Source of the DNA: UBA2160 sp964588665
Lineage (GTDB): Bacteria; Chloroflexota; Dehalococcoidia; Lucifugimonadales; UBA1123
Direction: 5' to 3'
Length of the DNA stretch: 64,000 nucleotides
Assembly (NCBI GenBank): GCA_964588665.1
Contig: CAZPQQ010000002.1
Coordinates: 1-64,000 of the forward strand
How positions within the stretch are numbered: the stretch's first letter is position 1; each line of letters opens with the position of its first letter. The position numbers and the translations under genes are program-made. Below the pieces are notes generated by a model, which was not told the DNA's origin, did no database searches, and saw nothing but the letters and a program-made list of their open reading frames with translations. This document shows, in pieces, positions 1 to 8,775 of this stretch.

Positions 1-700
1 GCGTCGCAAACATATATTCATCATAGCCAAATCTGATGGGATTTGGGACGAATCCTGGCCGTTGGTATTGAAACTCACCCAACGTGAGCCCGGCGTTGAA
101 CGAAGGGATTACAACCCCGCTGAATTCGGAGACCATATCTTGTCCGATAATGAAATTCTTATAGACTTCGCTGAAATTATCAGACGTAGCCATCCAGTGA
201 GCTGTGTTGGGCACCCTAAGCCGTGTATTGTTTTTCGCAACAAAACAGAGAAACAGGATCAATTTCGCCTCTCGAATTGATCTGGAGTATTGCGACGCGA
301 CGTTTTGTGGCTCAAATATCGAGTCGCGGTCAACCGAAAACACGCCAATTCCATCGACCGGACCCCATGCCGAGCGATATGACTCGAGGATGCGTGTGAC
401 ATGTGCTCGCGCATCGCCATTGGGTAAGTGGGCTAGTGCGCGACGCTGGAAGTTCCAGATTTTCGAAAACCCGAGATCGACCTCATCAACAGTGCCCATG
501 GAAAGGTATGGGAAGAATACGATTGTTCTTGGGCCACCTACGGTTGGCCCAACGGGATTCGCCATTGGTATCCACGCTCTCTTGGAACCTTCTGTGAAAT
601 TGAGCCGCTGGTCGATGTTGTTTACGCCCAAGATAGGCCGGTGTGATGCTTCTAATGGAATAATAACCTTAGTGTATATGTGGATATAACCTATGATCAC
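1..700 (-). CDS. Unknown protein, C-terminus beyond the window edge
   Basis: On the minus strand an open frame runs without a stop from just after the leuS stop codon to base 1, more than 230 codons. I chose the GTG at 698-700 as start, but there is no clear ribosome binding site, so the start is uncertain. The protein has no motif I recognise; it reads as a globular soluble protein with a hydrophobic stretch around residue 150 (LILFLCFVA). The region is visibly richer in A and T than leuS and uses AT-ending codons freely, which suggests a different origin from its neighbours. A shorter plus-strand frame (204-689) overlaps it, but the minus frame is longer and continuous. The frame lies in phase with leuS, a few codons past its stop. 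Confidence 0.5.
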   Translation of the reverse strand, partial: MIIGYIHIYTKVIIPLEASHRPILGVNNIDQRLNFTEGSKRAWIPMANPVGPTVGGPRTIVFFPYLSMGTVDEVDLGFSKIWNFQRRALAHLPNGDARAHVTRILESYRSAWGPVDGIGVFSVDRDSIFEPQNVASQYSRSIREAKLILFLCFVAKNNTRLRVPNTAHWMATSDNFSEVYKNFIIGQDMVSEFSGVVIPSFNAGLTLGEFQYQRPGFVPNPIRFGYDEYMFAT

Positions 701-727
701 CGAAATGTTGGGATGTCCACTAACCCC

Positions 728-3196
728 CTACCGCGCGACGATGTTCACCAGCTTGCCGGGCACGTAGATCACCTTGGCGATGGTCTTGCCGTCGGTGTGC
801 ACCTTGACCTTGGCGCTGGCCTGCGCGGTCTCCTTGGCTGTGTCCTCGTCGATGGAGACCGGGACCTCCAGGCGGTCGCGGAGACGACCGTTGACCTGGA
901 CGACCAGCGTGATCATCTCGTCGGCGGCGAGCTCGGCGTCCCACTCGGGCCAGGGTTGGGTGTGGACGCTGTATTCGTGGCCGGATGCTTCCCACAGCTC
1001 TTCGGCTATGTGCGGCGCCATGGGCGCCATGAGGGTCAGCAGGCTTGCCACGGCGTCGTTCCAGACGTCGGCGCTGACGTCGGCTCGTTCCCATGCCTGC
1101 ACCATGGCGTTTGTGAGCTCCATCATCGCGGCGAGAGACGTGTTGAACTTGAACCGGTCCATGTCGTCGGAGACGCGGCGAATCGTCTTGTGCATCGATC
1201 GTTGCAGGTCCCGCGTTGCGTCTTCGTTCACGTTCGCGCCGTTCAGGTCCGCCGGGTCCCGATGCCCGATGTCCCACACGCGATTCGCCCATCGAGCGAT
1301 GCCGTTGATGCCGGAGTCGCTCCAGTCGCCGCCCTGTTCCCAAGGACCGAGGAACATCAGGTAGCAGCGTACGACATCCGCCCCGACCTCATTCACGTAG
1401 TCGTCCGGCGCGATAACGTTGCCGCGGGACTTGCTCATCTTCTGGTGCTGGAAGATGATCGTCCCCTGGTTGAACAATCGCTGGAACGGCTCGTCGAAAT
1501 CGATCAAGCCCAGATCCCGTAGCGCCTTGACGAAGAATCGTGCGTAGAGCAGATGCATGACCGCGTGCTCGACGCCGCCGGTGTACTGATCGACGGGGCT
1601 CCATTTGCCGACGGTTTCGGGGTCGAACGGCCCGTCCGCGTACTGGGCGTTGGTGTATCGCAGGAAGTACCATGACGAGTCGACGAACGTGTCCATGGTG
1701 TCGGTCTCGCGCTTCGACGGGCGGCCGCAGTCCGGGCACGGGACGTTCACGAACGCGTCGTGCAGAGCCAGCGGCGACTCTCCGGTCGGCAGGAACTCGG
1801 CGTCTTGAGGCAACAGCACTGGCAGGTCGGATTCCGGCACAGGCACCTCGCCGCATTCGTCGCAGAACACGATGGGTATCGGCGTGCCCCAGTATCGCTG
1901 TCGCGAGATCAGCCAGTCGCGCATGCGGTAGTTGACCGTACGGTCGCCCCATCCCCGCTGCTCGATGTGCTCGGCGATTTTGGCCTTGCCGTCTGTGCTG
2001 GGCATGCCGTCGAACTGGCCCGAGTTCACCTGCGTGCCCGGGGCGATGTACGCGTCGTCCAGGTCGCCGCCGTCCCAGTCCGGGGGCGCGACGACCACGC
2101 GGATCGGCAGGTCGTACTTCTTGGCGAACACGAAGTCGCGTTCGTCGTGGGCAGGCACGCCCATCACGACGCCGGTGCCGTATGTGTGCAGCACGTAGTC
2201 GCCGATCAGGATCGGCACGCGCTCGCCATTGAGCCTGTTGACGCAATACGCGCCCGTGTGGACGCCGGTCTTCTCGCGCTCGGTCGACAGCCGCTCGACC
2301 TCGGTGTCCCGCCTCGCCTGTTCGACGTAGGCGGCGACCTCGGACGCCTGCTCCGGCGTCGTCAGCTTGTCCACCAGCGGGTGCTCCGGTGCCAGCACGA
2401 CGAAGGTGACGCCGAAGATCGTGTCGATGCGGGTCGTGAACGTCCGGAGCGTCTTCTCGTCCTGGCCGTACTCGGATATGTCGAACTCGATCTCGACGCC
2501 CTCGCTGCGCCCGATCCAGTTGGTCTGCATCGTGTTGATCTTCTCGGGCCAGTCCATCCCCGATTGGTCGAGCAGCTCGTCGGCGTACTTGGTGATGCGG
2601 AAGAACCACTGGCTCATGTCGCGGTGCGTGACCGCGGTGTCGCACCGCTCGCACAGGCCATCGATGACCTGCTCGTTGGCCAGCACGGTGACGCAAGACG
2701 GGCACCAGTTGACCGGCGCCTTGGCGCGATAAGCCAGACCAGCCTTGTAGAACTGGAGGAAGAACCACTGGTTCCACTTATAGTACTCGGGCGCGCACGT
2801 GACCACTTCCCGATCCCAGTCGTACGACGGACCCATCGAACGAAGCTGGCCGCGCATCTTCTCGATATTGTCCATCGTCCACGTGTACGGATGGATGCCA
2901 CGAGCGATGGCCGCGTTCTCGGCGTTCAATCCGAATGCGTCGAAGCCCATCGGGTGCAGGACGTTGAAGCCCTGCATGCGCTTGAATCGAGCGTGAGTGT
3001 CCGCGCCGGACATGGCGAACCAGTGGCCGATGTGCAGGTCTCCCGACGGATACGGGTACATGTGGAGCTCGTACCACCTCGGACGAGGATCGTCGTCGTG
3101 CGCCTTGTAGATTCCATCACGCTCCCAACGAGCCTGCCACTTGGCGGAGATCTCAGCGTGGTCGAACCTGGTGGCTGTGGTTCTCGTCGTTGTCAT
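728..3196 (-). CDS. leuS: Leucyl-tRNA synthetase
   Basis: Charges tRNA-Leu with leucine in the cytoplasm. At 822 residues it has the usual bacterial length. The class I signature HIGH lies at residues 55-58 and the second signature, MSKSR, near residue 586. Between them sits the inserted CP1 editing domain that removes mischarged amino acids, and two CxxC pairs (near residues 165-185 and in the CPDCG segment) look like zinc knuckles. The C-terminal third is the anticodon-binding helical domain. The ATG at 3194-3196 is the natural start. Expression should be controlled by the leucine T-box leader directly upstream. Confidence 0.97.
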   Translation of the reverse strand: MTTTRTTATRFDHAEISAKWQARWERDGIYKAHDDDPRPRWYELHMYPYPSGDLHIGHWFAMSGADTHARFKRMQGFNVLHPMGFDAFGLNAENAAIARGIHPYTWTMDNIEKMRGQLRSMGPSYDWDREVVTCAPEYYKWNQWFFLQFYKAGLAYRAKAPVNWCPSCVTVLANEQVIDGLCERCDTAVTHRDMSQWFFRITKYADELLDQSGMDWPEKINTMQTNWIGRSEGVEIEFDISEYGQDEKTLRTFTTRIDTIFGVTFVVLAPEHPLVDKLTTPEQASEVAAYVEQARRDTEVERLSTEREKTGVHTGAYCVNRLNGERVPILIGDYVLHTYGTGVVMGVPAHDERDFVFAKKYDLPIRVVVAPPDWDGGDLDDAYIAPGTQVNSGQFDGMPSTDGKAKIAEHIEQRGWGDRTVNYRMRDWLISRQRYWGTPIPIVFCDECGEVPVPESDLPVLLPQDAEFLPTGESPLALHDAFVNVPCPDCGRPSKRETDTMDTFVDSSWYFLRYTNAQYADGPFDPETVGKWSPVDQYTGGVEHAVMHLLYARFFVKALRDLGLIDFDEPFQRLFNQGTIIFQHQKMSKSRGNVIAPDDYVNEVGADVVRCYLMFLGPWEQGGDWSDSGINGIARWANRVWDIGHRDPADLNGANVNEDATRDLQRSMHKTIRRVSDDMDRFKFNTSLAAMMELTNAMVQAWERADVSADVWNDAVASLLTLMAPMAPHIAEELWEASGHEYSVHTQPWPEWDAELAADEMITLVVQVNGRLRDRLEVPVSIDEDTAKETAQASAKVKVHTDGKTIAKVIYVPGKLVNIVAR

Positions 3197-3402
3197 TCAC
3201 TGCTCCGTGTCATTTTGGTCGGTCGACCTTCGTTCCTGCCCATGCATCGCCCCAGCGAATCGGCCCCACCCATCCCCCCGGATAGAGGGGAAGGGGTCTT
3301 GGGGGCACCCCAAACCCCGGCGGGACTTCGCCCCAGCACTCCAATTTCATCAGTTCACATTTGCGATCAAAGGTCCTGACGAGGTTCAGTTTCAAGGAAT
3401 AC
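3197..3402 (-). other. Long leader between T-box terminator and leuS
   Basis: About 200 bases separate the terminator from the leuS start. They hold a GC-rich palindromic block (about 3280-3325) with GGGGTTTGGGG, TGCCCCCAA and GACCCC segments on the minus strand. It resembles the palindrome at 17258-17300 and is probably a dispersed repeat inserted in the leader. No reading frame is convincing here. Confidence 0.4.
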
Positions 3403-3434
3403 AAAAAACCCGCCCCTATCCAGGGACGGGCTGA
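3403..3434 (-). terminator. T-box terminator hairpin
   Basis: On the minus strand AGCCCGTCCC and GGGGCGGGTT form a GC-rich stem with a short loop, followed by a run of six T. It is the terminator arm of the leuS T-box leader and would be replaced by the antiterminator when uncharged tRNA-Leu binds. Confidence 0.85.
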
Positions 3435-3656
3435 AAATCGGAACGGACCCGCGGTACCACCCCAGTTGCCCGGCGAAGGTTCGTCGGACCACTCGATCGC
3501 GATAACGGTGCGCGCCGTCCGCCTTGTCGCCCGAGCCGTTCGATGCTCGGGTTTGGGGTCGGAGGCTCCGGGGCGAGTTCGGGGGCGTCCGTGCGCCAGC
3601 TTCGCACCTGCCGCTGGCTCTCTGTGCCGGGTTTGTCCCCTACTACTCCCCATCGA
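3403..3656 (-). promoter_or_regulatory. Leucine T-box leader of leuS
   Basis: T-box leaders bind uncharged tRNA and decide between terminator and antiterminator. Three parts are visible on the minus strand. The 5' side of stem I (3637-3651, GGGGAGTAGTAGGGG) pairs with the C-rich 3' side near 3570-3584, leaving an internal loop GAACTCG (3574-3580) whose CTC, at 3575-3577, is a leucine codon and so the specifier. The AGAGAG motif follows the stem start. The T-box core GGGTGGTACCGCGGGT lies within 3447-3467. A terminator hairpin follows at 3403-3434. The specifier agrees with the downstream gene, leuS. Confidence 0.92.
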
Positions 3657-3878
3657 TGCCTGATATGACGCTGCGTGTGCAGCATGTTGGAAAACCCTAG
3701 CACAGGCGTCGCAGACCAGTCAAGAAACTGTCGCTTCGTGTGCTCCAACCATGCTCGCTGGCGCTGCGATGCCCTGGATGCGACGGCCTTCATCGGCGAT
3801 AATGGGACGGCGCGACGCGAAGGCGGACGTGTGGCCGTCCAAGACTTAGTTGAATCGAGAACATCGGAGCGCTGCAAA

Positions 3879-4421
3879 ATGCCCGACTTAGGCGTCAATT
3901 CGAATCATGCCCTGTTCATCACAAGCACAGAAATCGAAATTAAAGTCACGGAACTGGCCGGTGAGATCGACCGTGACTACGCGTGCAAGTCTCCGGTTGT
4001 GGTGGGCATCCTCAAGGGAGCGTTCATGTTTCTGGCCGATCTGATCCGGGAGATGGAAACGCCCATCAAGAGCGTCGAGTTCATCCGCGTGAGCAGCTAC
4101 GGCGCATCGACGACGACCAGCGGACAGCCCAAGATGGTGGTGGACCTGGCGCCGGAATCTGTCGAAGGGCATGACGTCATCGTTGTGGAGGACATCGTCG
4201 ACACCGGTCTGTCGACCCAGTTGGCGATGGAGCATCTCGGCAAGTTGAACCCTGCCTCGCTCGTTCTTTGCTCGCTGCTGGACAAGCCGAGCCGACGCCG
4301 AGTGCCCGTGACCGCGAACTACATCGGGTTCACCCTGCCCGACAAGTTCGTCGTCGGATACGGCCTCGATGCGGGCGAACTAGATCGCCAACTCCCGGAA
4401 ATCTACACGATTGACGAGTGA
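3879..4421 (+). CDS. hpt: Hypoxanthine phosphoribosyltransferase
   Basis: Salvages hypoxanthine or guanine by transferring ribose 5-phosphate from PRPP, giving IMP or GMP. The 180-residue product fits the family. The PRPP-binding motif VVEDIVDTGLS lies near residues 104-114, and the C-terminal hood residues (KFVVGYGLD) match HPRT enzymes. The ATG at 3879 has GGAG ten bases upstream; longer upstream starts would add a sequence unlike the family. It is divergent from leuS and stands alone. A GATAAT at about 3797 could be its -10 box. Confidence 0.95.
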   Translation: MPDLGVNSNHALFITSTEIEIKVTELAGEIDRDYACKSPVVVGILKGAFMFLADLIREMETPIKSVEFIRVSSYGASTTTSGQPKMVVDLAPESVEGHDVIVVEDIVDTGLSTQLAMEHLGKLNPASLVLCSLLDKPSRRRVPVTANYIGFTLPDKFVVGYGLDAGELDRQLPEIYTIDE

Positions 4422-4480
4422 CGACGGCCGAGGCGTTGGGTCGGACACGCCGGCTGAACTCGATGCTATGTTGCGCTTGG

Positions 4481-4587
4481 GTGGCCCTTCGACAAGCTCA
4501 GAGCCTGCCCTGAGATTTCCGAAGGGGCGAACGGATTGGGGGCGAAGTTCTGCCTTAATCCGTTCGTGGTGAGCTTGTCGAACCACC
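4481..4587. repeat. Palindromic repeat, family A core
   Basis: Between two convergent genes lies CCTTCGACAAGCTCA, then GGGGCGAACGG, and an inverted arm CCGTTCGTGGTGAGCTTG. The arms can form a long hairpin. Related copies occur at about 22597, 26184, 36280, 36396 and 59727. Confidence 0.85.
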
Positions 4588-4627
4588 TTGACCGGAAAGT
4601 TTCGCAGGCGGGCGCTGTGCTCACCGA

Positions 4628-6040
4628 TCAGCACACCGGCCCTGCGGTGACCTCGGGCGCCACTTTGCGCGACAGCAGCCGTCCGTCGGCGCCGGAGCCA
4701 ACCAGGCGGCGCTCGTCCACCATGACCTTGCCCCGAAGGATCGTCGTCGTCGGCCAGCCCTTCACGTGCCAGCCTTCCCAGATGCTGTAGTCCTCCAGGT
4801 GCAGGTCGTCGGCGGTCAACGGACGGTCGAACGTCGGGTCGATGATCGTGATGTCGGCGTCGCTGCCCGCGGCCAGAGCGCCCTTCCGAGGGTACATGCC
4901 GAAGATGCGCGCTGCGTTGGCGGACGTGATGTCGACGAACCGTTCGAGCGACATGCCCAACTCGACGACACCGACCGAGTACGCGATGCCGACCCGGGTC
5001 TCGATGCCGTTGTGACCGCCGGTGACGTCGGCCACAGTCTTGAACCGGATCTTCTCTTCCCATGTGGTCGAAACCAGGTCGGTGGCGACCGTCGACAGAC
5101 GGCCGTCCAGCAGCCCCTGCCACAGCGCCTGCCGGTCGATCTCGGACTTGAGCGACGGGTACGTGTGGTACTTCATGCCGTTGTCTTCGCGGTAGTTCTC
5201 CGCGTTGAAGCACGCGTAGTTGTGGAGGGTCTCGCCGTAAATCGGCAGTCCACGCCGCCTGGCTTCGCCGATCGCCTCTACGCCTTCTCGGGCGCTGACG
5301 TGCACGAAGTAGATCGGGCAGGACTTCCGCTCCGCGAGCCTAATCGCCCGCCTGAACGATACGTCCTCTGAGATGTTCGTGTGTATCTCGTGCATGTGCC
5401 ACCAGTCCCACAAACCCTTCTCCTGGGCGGAGCCGTAGTTGTAGTGGACCATGTCGTCGTCTTCTGAGTGAACGAGCAGCATCCCGCCTGCCGCCGAGAT
5501 GTTTTCCATGATGAGAGACAACCGGCCGAAATCTGTCTTGTTGCTGAGCATCTGAGGGCTCGGAGGCCTAATGCTGGTGGTGAATATCTTGAAGCTGGCG
5601 AACCCGTCCTCGACGCACTCTCCGATCTGGTTGATCGAATCTTCGTCGGAGACGCTGTTGAAGATGGGGTGATACGAGTAGTCGGTGAAGGCGTTCCCCT
5701 GCCACCGCTCGGCGGCCTCGCCCAGCGCGTGGCGAATGTCCTCGCCGTGAACCTGGGTCGCGAAGTCCAGCACGGTGGTGGTGCCGCCGTGGATTGCGGC
5801 TCGCGACACCGGCTCCGCGCCCGACCGCTCAACCTGTCTCGGCCCGCCGATGTGCGCGTGCGGCTCGATGCCGCCGGGGATGACGATCTTGCCCGTGGCG
5901 TCGATGACGCGTGCGCCCTCGGTCGAGATCGCTCCGGGCTGGGTGACCCCGACAATCTGCTCGCCCTCCACGACAACATCGTAGTCGCCGATGCCAGATG
6001 GGGTGACTACCGTTCCGCCTGTTATGATCAGATCCGCCAT
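4628..6040 (-). CDS. Dihydropyrimidinase / D-hydantoinase-like amidohydrolase
   Basis: Predicted zinc-dependent hydrolase opening a cyclic amide ring such as dihydropyrimidine or hydantoin. The 470 residues carry the expected metal ligands in order: HAH near residue 61, the carboxylated lysine in FKIFTT (about 153), His in LLVHSED (about 190), His in FVHVSA (about 247) and Asp in ATDLVS (about 325). Length and order match the hydantoinase/dihydropyrimidinase branch rather than dihydroorotase. Substrate cannot be fixed from sequence; allantoin or another cyclic amide is possible. It has an ATG start and no partner carbamoylase nearby. Confidence 0.85.
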   Translation of the reverse strand: MADLIITGGTVVTPSGIGDYDVVVEGEQIVGVTQPGAISTEGARVIDATGKIVIPGGIEPHAHIGGPRQVERSGAEPVSRAAIHGGTTTVLDFATQVHGEDIRHALGEAAERWQGNAFTDYSYHPIFNSVSDEDSINQIGECVEDGFASFKIFTTSIRPPSPQMLSNKTDFGRLSLIMENISAAGGMLLVHSEDDDMVHYNYGSAQEKGLWDWWHMHEIHTNISEDVSFRRAIRLAERKSCPIYFVHVSAREGVEAIGEARRRGLPIYGETLHNYACFNAENYREDNGMKYHTYPSLKSEIDRQALWQGLLDGRLSTVATDLVSTTWEEKIRFKTVADVTGGHNGIETRVGIAYSVGVVELGMSLERFVDITSANAARIFGMYPRKGALAAGSDADITIIDPTFDRPLTADDLHLEDYSIWEGWHVKGWPTTTILRGKVMVDERRLVGSGADGRLLSRKVAPEVTAGPVC

Positions 6041-6106
6041 TGTGCGCCTCCCTCAAGGTAACTTGTGATGGTTCTGTGTCAGACCCGCACAAAACGGTGA
6101 AAGCTA

Positions 6107-6169
6107 GGCTTGGCCCTGAAGGGCCAGTGCGCCACCTGATGAGGTGGGCTCGGCCTTCAGGCCGACCCT
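6107..6169. repeat. Palindromic repeat, family B
   Basis: Two small hairpins, GCTTGGCCCTGAAGGGCCAG and CTCGGCCTTCAGGCCGA, flank a short palindrome CCACCTGATGAGGTGG. Copies with the same ends sit at 27442 and 27562. It lies between the dehydrogenase and hydantoinase genes and may also act as a terminator. Confidence 0.75.
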
Positions 6170-6179
6170 TACTAGCCCG

Positions 6180-7244
6180 CTAACTTAGCGCCGACACGAC
6201 CGCGTCGCCCACCTGCGCCGTTGTCGACGCGCCGCCAAGGTCCGGCGTCAGCGTCTCGCCCAACTCGACCGTCCGCAGCACCGCGTTCTCAACCGACTCG
6301 GCCGCTGACTCGTCGCCGAGATGTCTCATCATCATCGCCACCGACAGGATCGCGGCCATCGGGTTTGCGATGCCCTTGCCCATAATGTCCGGAGCGCTGC
6401 CGTGGACCGGCTCGAACATCGACGGGAACCGACGTTCAGGATCGATGTTGCCGCTGGGCGCCAGGCCCATGCTTCCGGTGATGATGGCCCCGATATCCGT
6501 GAGGATGTCGCCGAATAAATTGCTGGCGACGATCACGTCGAAGGCCTCTGGCCTGCGGATGAAATCCATGCAAGCCGCGTCGATCAGCAGCGAGTTGGTC
6601 TGGATGTCGGGATACCGCTCGGCAACGGCTGCGAACGACCTGTCCCACACGATCATTCCGTACCCGAGAGCGTTGGATTTGGTGATCGACGTCACGAGCC
6701 GTTTCTTGTTGCGGCGCCGGGCGAGCTCGAACCCGTAGGCGATCAGTCTCTCGCAACCCTTGCGGGTGAACAACCCGACCTGCACGCCCATCTCTTGGTC
6801 AAAACCGGTGTACTGGAACCCGCCTACGTCCGCGTATTCCCCCTCGGTGTTCTCTCGAACGGTCACCATGTCGATGTCGCCTGGCTGCTTGTCCTTCAGC
6901 GGCGAATCTATGCCTGGGTAGAGCACGCTGGGCCGTTCGCACACGTACTGATCGAACGAGCGCCTGATGGGCAGCAGCAATCCGGACAACGTGATGTGGT
7001 CCTGTATCTCGGGTACGCCCACGGCGCCGAGCAAGATCGCGTCGAACTCGGACAACGTGTCGAGGCCGTCAGACGGCATCATGTGGCCGTGCTTGAAGTA
7101 GTAGTCCGACGCCCACGGCATTTCCGCGAACTGCCAGGTGATGCCGTACTCTTTGCCCGCGGCCTCGAGAACCTTGATTCCCTCTTCGATCACCTCGATG
7201 CCAATGCCGTCGCCTCTGATGACCGCGATCCGGTGTTCGCTCAT
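6180..7244 (-). CDS. Tartrate/D-malate-type dehydrogenase
   Basis: Member of the isopropylmalate/isocitrate dehydrogenase superfamily, NAD-dependent beta-decarboxylating or oxidising enzymes of 2-hydroxyacids. The 354 residues begin with the IAVIRGDGIG motif and include VRENTEGEY (about 128), the Lys of TKSNALGYG (about 190), the metal-binding aspartates in ASNLFGDILTDIG (about 245) and EPVHGSAPDI. The segment LLLPIRRSFDQYVCERP is typical of tartrate dehydrogenase and D-malate dehydrogenase rather than leuB, and no leuACD genes are near. Exact substrate is inferred. It shares strand and direction with the hydantoinase but a repeat lies between them. Confidence 0.85.
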   Translation of the reverse strand: MSEHRIAVIRGDGIGIEVIEEGIKVLEAAGKEYGITWQFAEMPWASDYYFKHGHMMPSDGLDTLSEFDAILLGAVGVPEIQDHITLSGLLLPIRRSFDQYVCERPSVLYPGIDSPLKDKQPGDIDMVTVRENTEGEYADVGGFQYTGFDQEMGVQVGLFTRKGCERLIAYGFELARRRNKKRLVTSITKSNALGYGMIVWDRSFAAVAERYPDIQTNSLLIDAACMDFIRRPEAFDVIVASNLFGDILTDIGAIITGSMGLAPSGNIDPERRFPSMFEPVHGSAPDIMGKGIANPMAAILSVAMMMRHLGDESAAESVENAVLRTVELGETLTPDLGGASTTAQVGDAVVSALS

Positions 7245-7370
7245 GTGCTGCCTCTCCTGGTTGGGCGTTGTTCTTTCGAAATTGGAGGACCGGCCTTTGC
7301 ACGGTCATGTCCGCGACGTCGACGCGCCCGCGTAGGCGTTTAGCTCGCTCAGCCGAGATCGACTCAACGC

Positions 7371-7403
7371 AAAACGGAAGCGGCGTCAGGCCGCTTCCGT
7401 TTC
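7371..7403 (-). terminator. Hairpin terminator after the SRPBCC gene
   Basis: A perfect 12-bp inverted repeat, AAACGGAAGCGG and CCGCTTCCGTTT with a seven-base loop. Read on the minus strand it ends in TTTT, so it would stop transcription from the ArsR-SRPBCC pair before the dehydrogenase. The symmetric A and T ends make it possibly bidirectional. The rest of 7245-7537 shows nothing else. Confidence 0.7.
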
Positions 7404-7537
7404 GGAAATCCATTGTGGCTGTTTGGCCTCATCCGCTGCGGCCGCCGTGCTGGTCCGGCACGGAGATGGTAGCACGGGCCCCACCCGTGGACAACCTCGT
7501 CCAATTGCGCCGTGTGGATGGCTGCCTGCGGCTACGA

Positions 7538-8011
7538 CTACGCCTCGTCGGCGACTCGACCACCGTAGCGCTCGACGAACACGAACTCCCAGCCCGAGTC
7601 GTAACCGGCGCGAACCTCTCCGGCTTGTGCTCCGAGCCGCTCCAAGCCTGAGTGCGTCAACTCGACTCGTGTGCCCTCCTCAGCAGCGGCAAACGTCACC
7701 TCGACGTTCTGGGCCTCCTCGGGTGTTCGGTTCAGTTGCCACGTGAACGCAAGCCGGTCCGGCGGGTCCCACGTCAGCACCTCGCCCCAGTTCAATCGAG
7801 TTCCGTCGGCCAACTCCTCGAAGAGATAGCCGCCGACCGCGCCATCCATGCCGCAGCTCACCGCCTTTTCCCCGCCCATCGAGTGGCTCTTCAGCGGCCA
7901 CCACGACCCGATCTGATCGGTGAAGATGCGAAACGCGTCCTCGACGCTCTGCCCTACTGTTACGGCCTTCTTGATTGGCGCGATCGTCTGCTCAGCCCGC
8001 TGTTGTGCCAT
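7538..8011 (-). CDS. SRPBCC (AHSA1-like) protein
   Basis: A 157-residue START/Bet v1-fold protein of the AHSA1 group, which binds hydrophobic ligands or acts in small-molecule stress responses; the ligand is unknown. Visible features are the N-terminal strand with VGQSVEDAFRIFTD, a central WGEVLTWDPPDRLAFTW typical of the family, and the C-terminal helix GYDSGWEFVFVERY. The ATG at 8011 has GGAGG at good spacing. The gene overlaps the ArsR gene by 20 bases, a very common pairing in which the regulator controls the SRPBCC gene. Confidence 0.85.
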   Translation of the reverse strand: MAQQRAEQTIAPIKKAVTVGQSVEDAFRIFTDQIGSWWPLKSHSMGGEKAVSCGMDGAVGGYLFEELADGTRLNWGEVLTWDPPDRLAFTWQLNRTPEEAQNVEVTFAAAEEGTRVELTHSGLERLGAQAGEVRAGYDSGWEFVFVERYGGRVADEA

Positions 8012-8321
8012 CTGGTCCTCCCTCAATCGAATCCGCGAAATCTTTGTACGATGCCATGACGTCTCCCCAGAAGCTCTCTAAATAAGCCCGAAGCTCGACC
8101 AAACCGGCCGTCTCGACGCGGTACACCCTGCGAGTGCCAACCGCCGAATCGGCGACCAGATTGGCTTCTTTCAGGACGCGCAGGTGCTGCGATACCGCGG
8201 GCCGGCTGACTGGCAATCCATCGGCCAGCGCCCCAACCGAACTGGGAGCCGCTAGAAGGGTCTCGAGGATCCGCCGCCGAGTCGGATCGGCCAAGGCTGT
8301 GAGAGCGTTTTGGTAAGTCAT
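7992..8321 (-). CDS. ArsR-family transcriptional regulator
   Basis: A 109-residue winged-helix repressor. It opens with ALADPTRRRILETLL and has the recognition helix SRPAVSQHLRVLKEANLV and wing residues GTRRVYRV, all typical of ArsR proteins. No CxC metal-binding motif is present, so it is not a classical metal sensor. I prefer the ATG at 8321 because it matches the family start. It sits first in a two-gene unit with the SRPBCC protein and probably autoregulates it. Confidence 0.9.
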   Translation of the reverse strand: MTYQNALTALADPTRRRILETLLAAPSSVGALADGLPVSRPAVSQHLRVLKEANLVADSAVGTRRVYRVETAGLVELRAYLESFWGDVMASYKDFADSIEGGPDGTTAG

Positions 8322-8485
8322 AACTAACCGTAAGCATATACTTACCATTGGTTCGAGTCAAGCCTGCCATCACGTACATCCGTGACATCGTCCCCCCGAG
8401 TCCGAGCTTTTGCCAAAGACATCTGAATCTCATAGAATGTGGGAGCATCTGATTTACCGGGACAATATTAATCGGGGGTACAGGC

Positions 8486-8704
8486 TTGGCTGACGCAATC
8501 ACGCTGTATACACATCCGGACTGCACATATTCGGACGCTTTGAAGTCCGAGTTGGAAGAACTTGAGGTCTCTTTCGTCGAGATTGATCTGTCGATTGATC
8601 CCGACAAATGGGCCACAGTCGAGGAGTTGACCGGCGGCGAGCGGATCACGCCCGTCATGGTGACCGGCGACGTGGTCGAGGTTGGCTTCCACGGAGTTGG
8701 TTGA
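8486..8704 (+). CDS. Monothiol glutaredoxin-like protein
   Basis: A 72-residue thioredoxin-fold protein. The first strand ITLYTHPDC leads to a C-T-Y-S motif (Cys13, Ser16), so only the N-terminal cysteine of the usual CxxC is kept. The cis-proline segment TPVMV and the strand ending VEVGFHG follow, as in NrdH/glutaredoxins. The start is a TTG at 8486 with GGGGGT upstream. The redoxin with the in-frame TGA follows 120 bases later on the same strand, so the pair may work in thiol-disulfide exchange or as a glutathione-independent reductant. Confidence 0.8.
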   Translation: MADAITLYTHPDCTYSDALKSELEELEVSFVEIDLSIDPDKWATVEELTGGERITPVMVTGDVVEVGFHGVG

Positions 8705-8775
8705 AGCATGTAACCTCCAGGGCCGTTGGCCCTGACAAGAGCGCACTTGAGTCCGAACACATACCGTCAAAACGT

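Noticed and set aside
204..689. A 161-codon plus frame at the left edge
   Set aside because: It overlaps a longer continuous minus frame and has no motif.
1760..3379. A 539-codon plus-strand frame opposite leuS
   Set aside because: It is exactly antisense to leuS, has no motif, and arises from GC-rich codon bias on the other strand.
4460..4470. GATGCTATGTT, a -10-like word
   Set aside because: It lies between two convergent gene ends and has no gene to serve.
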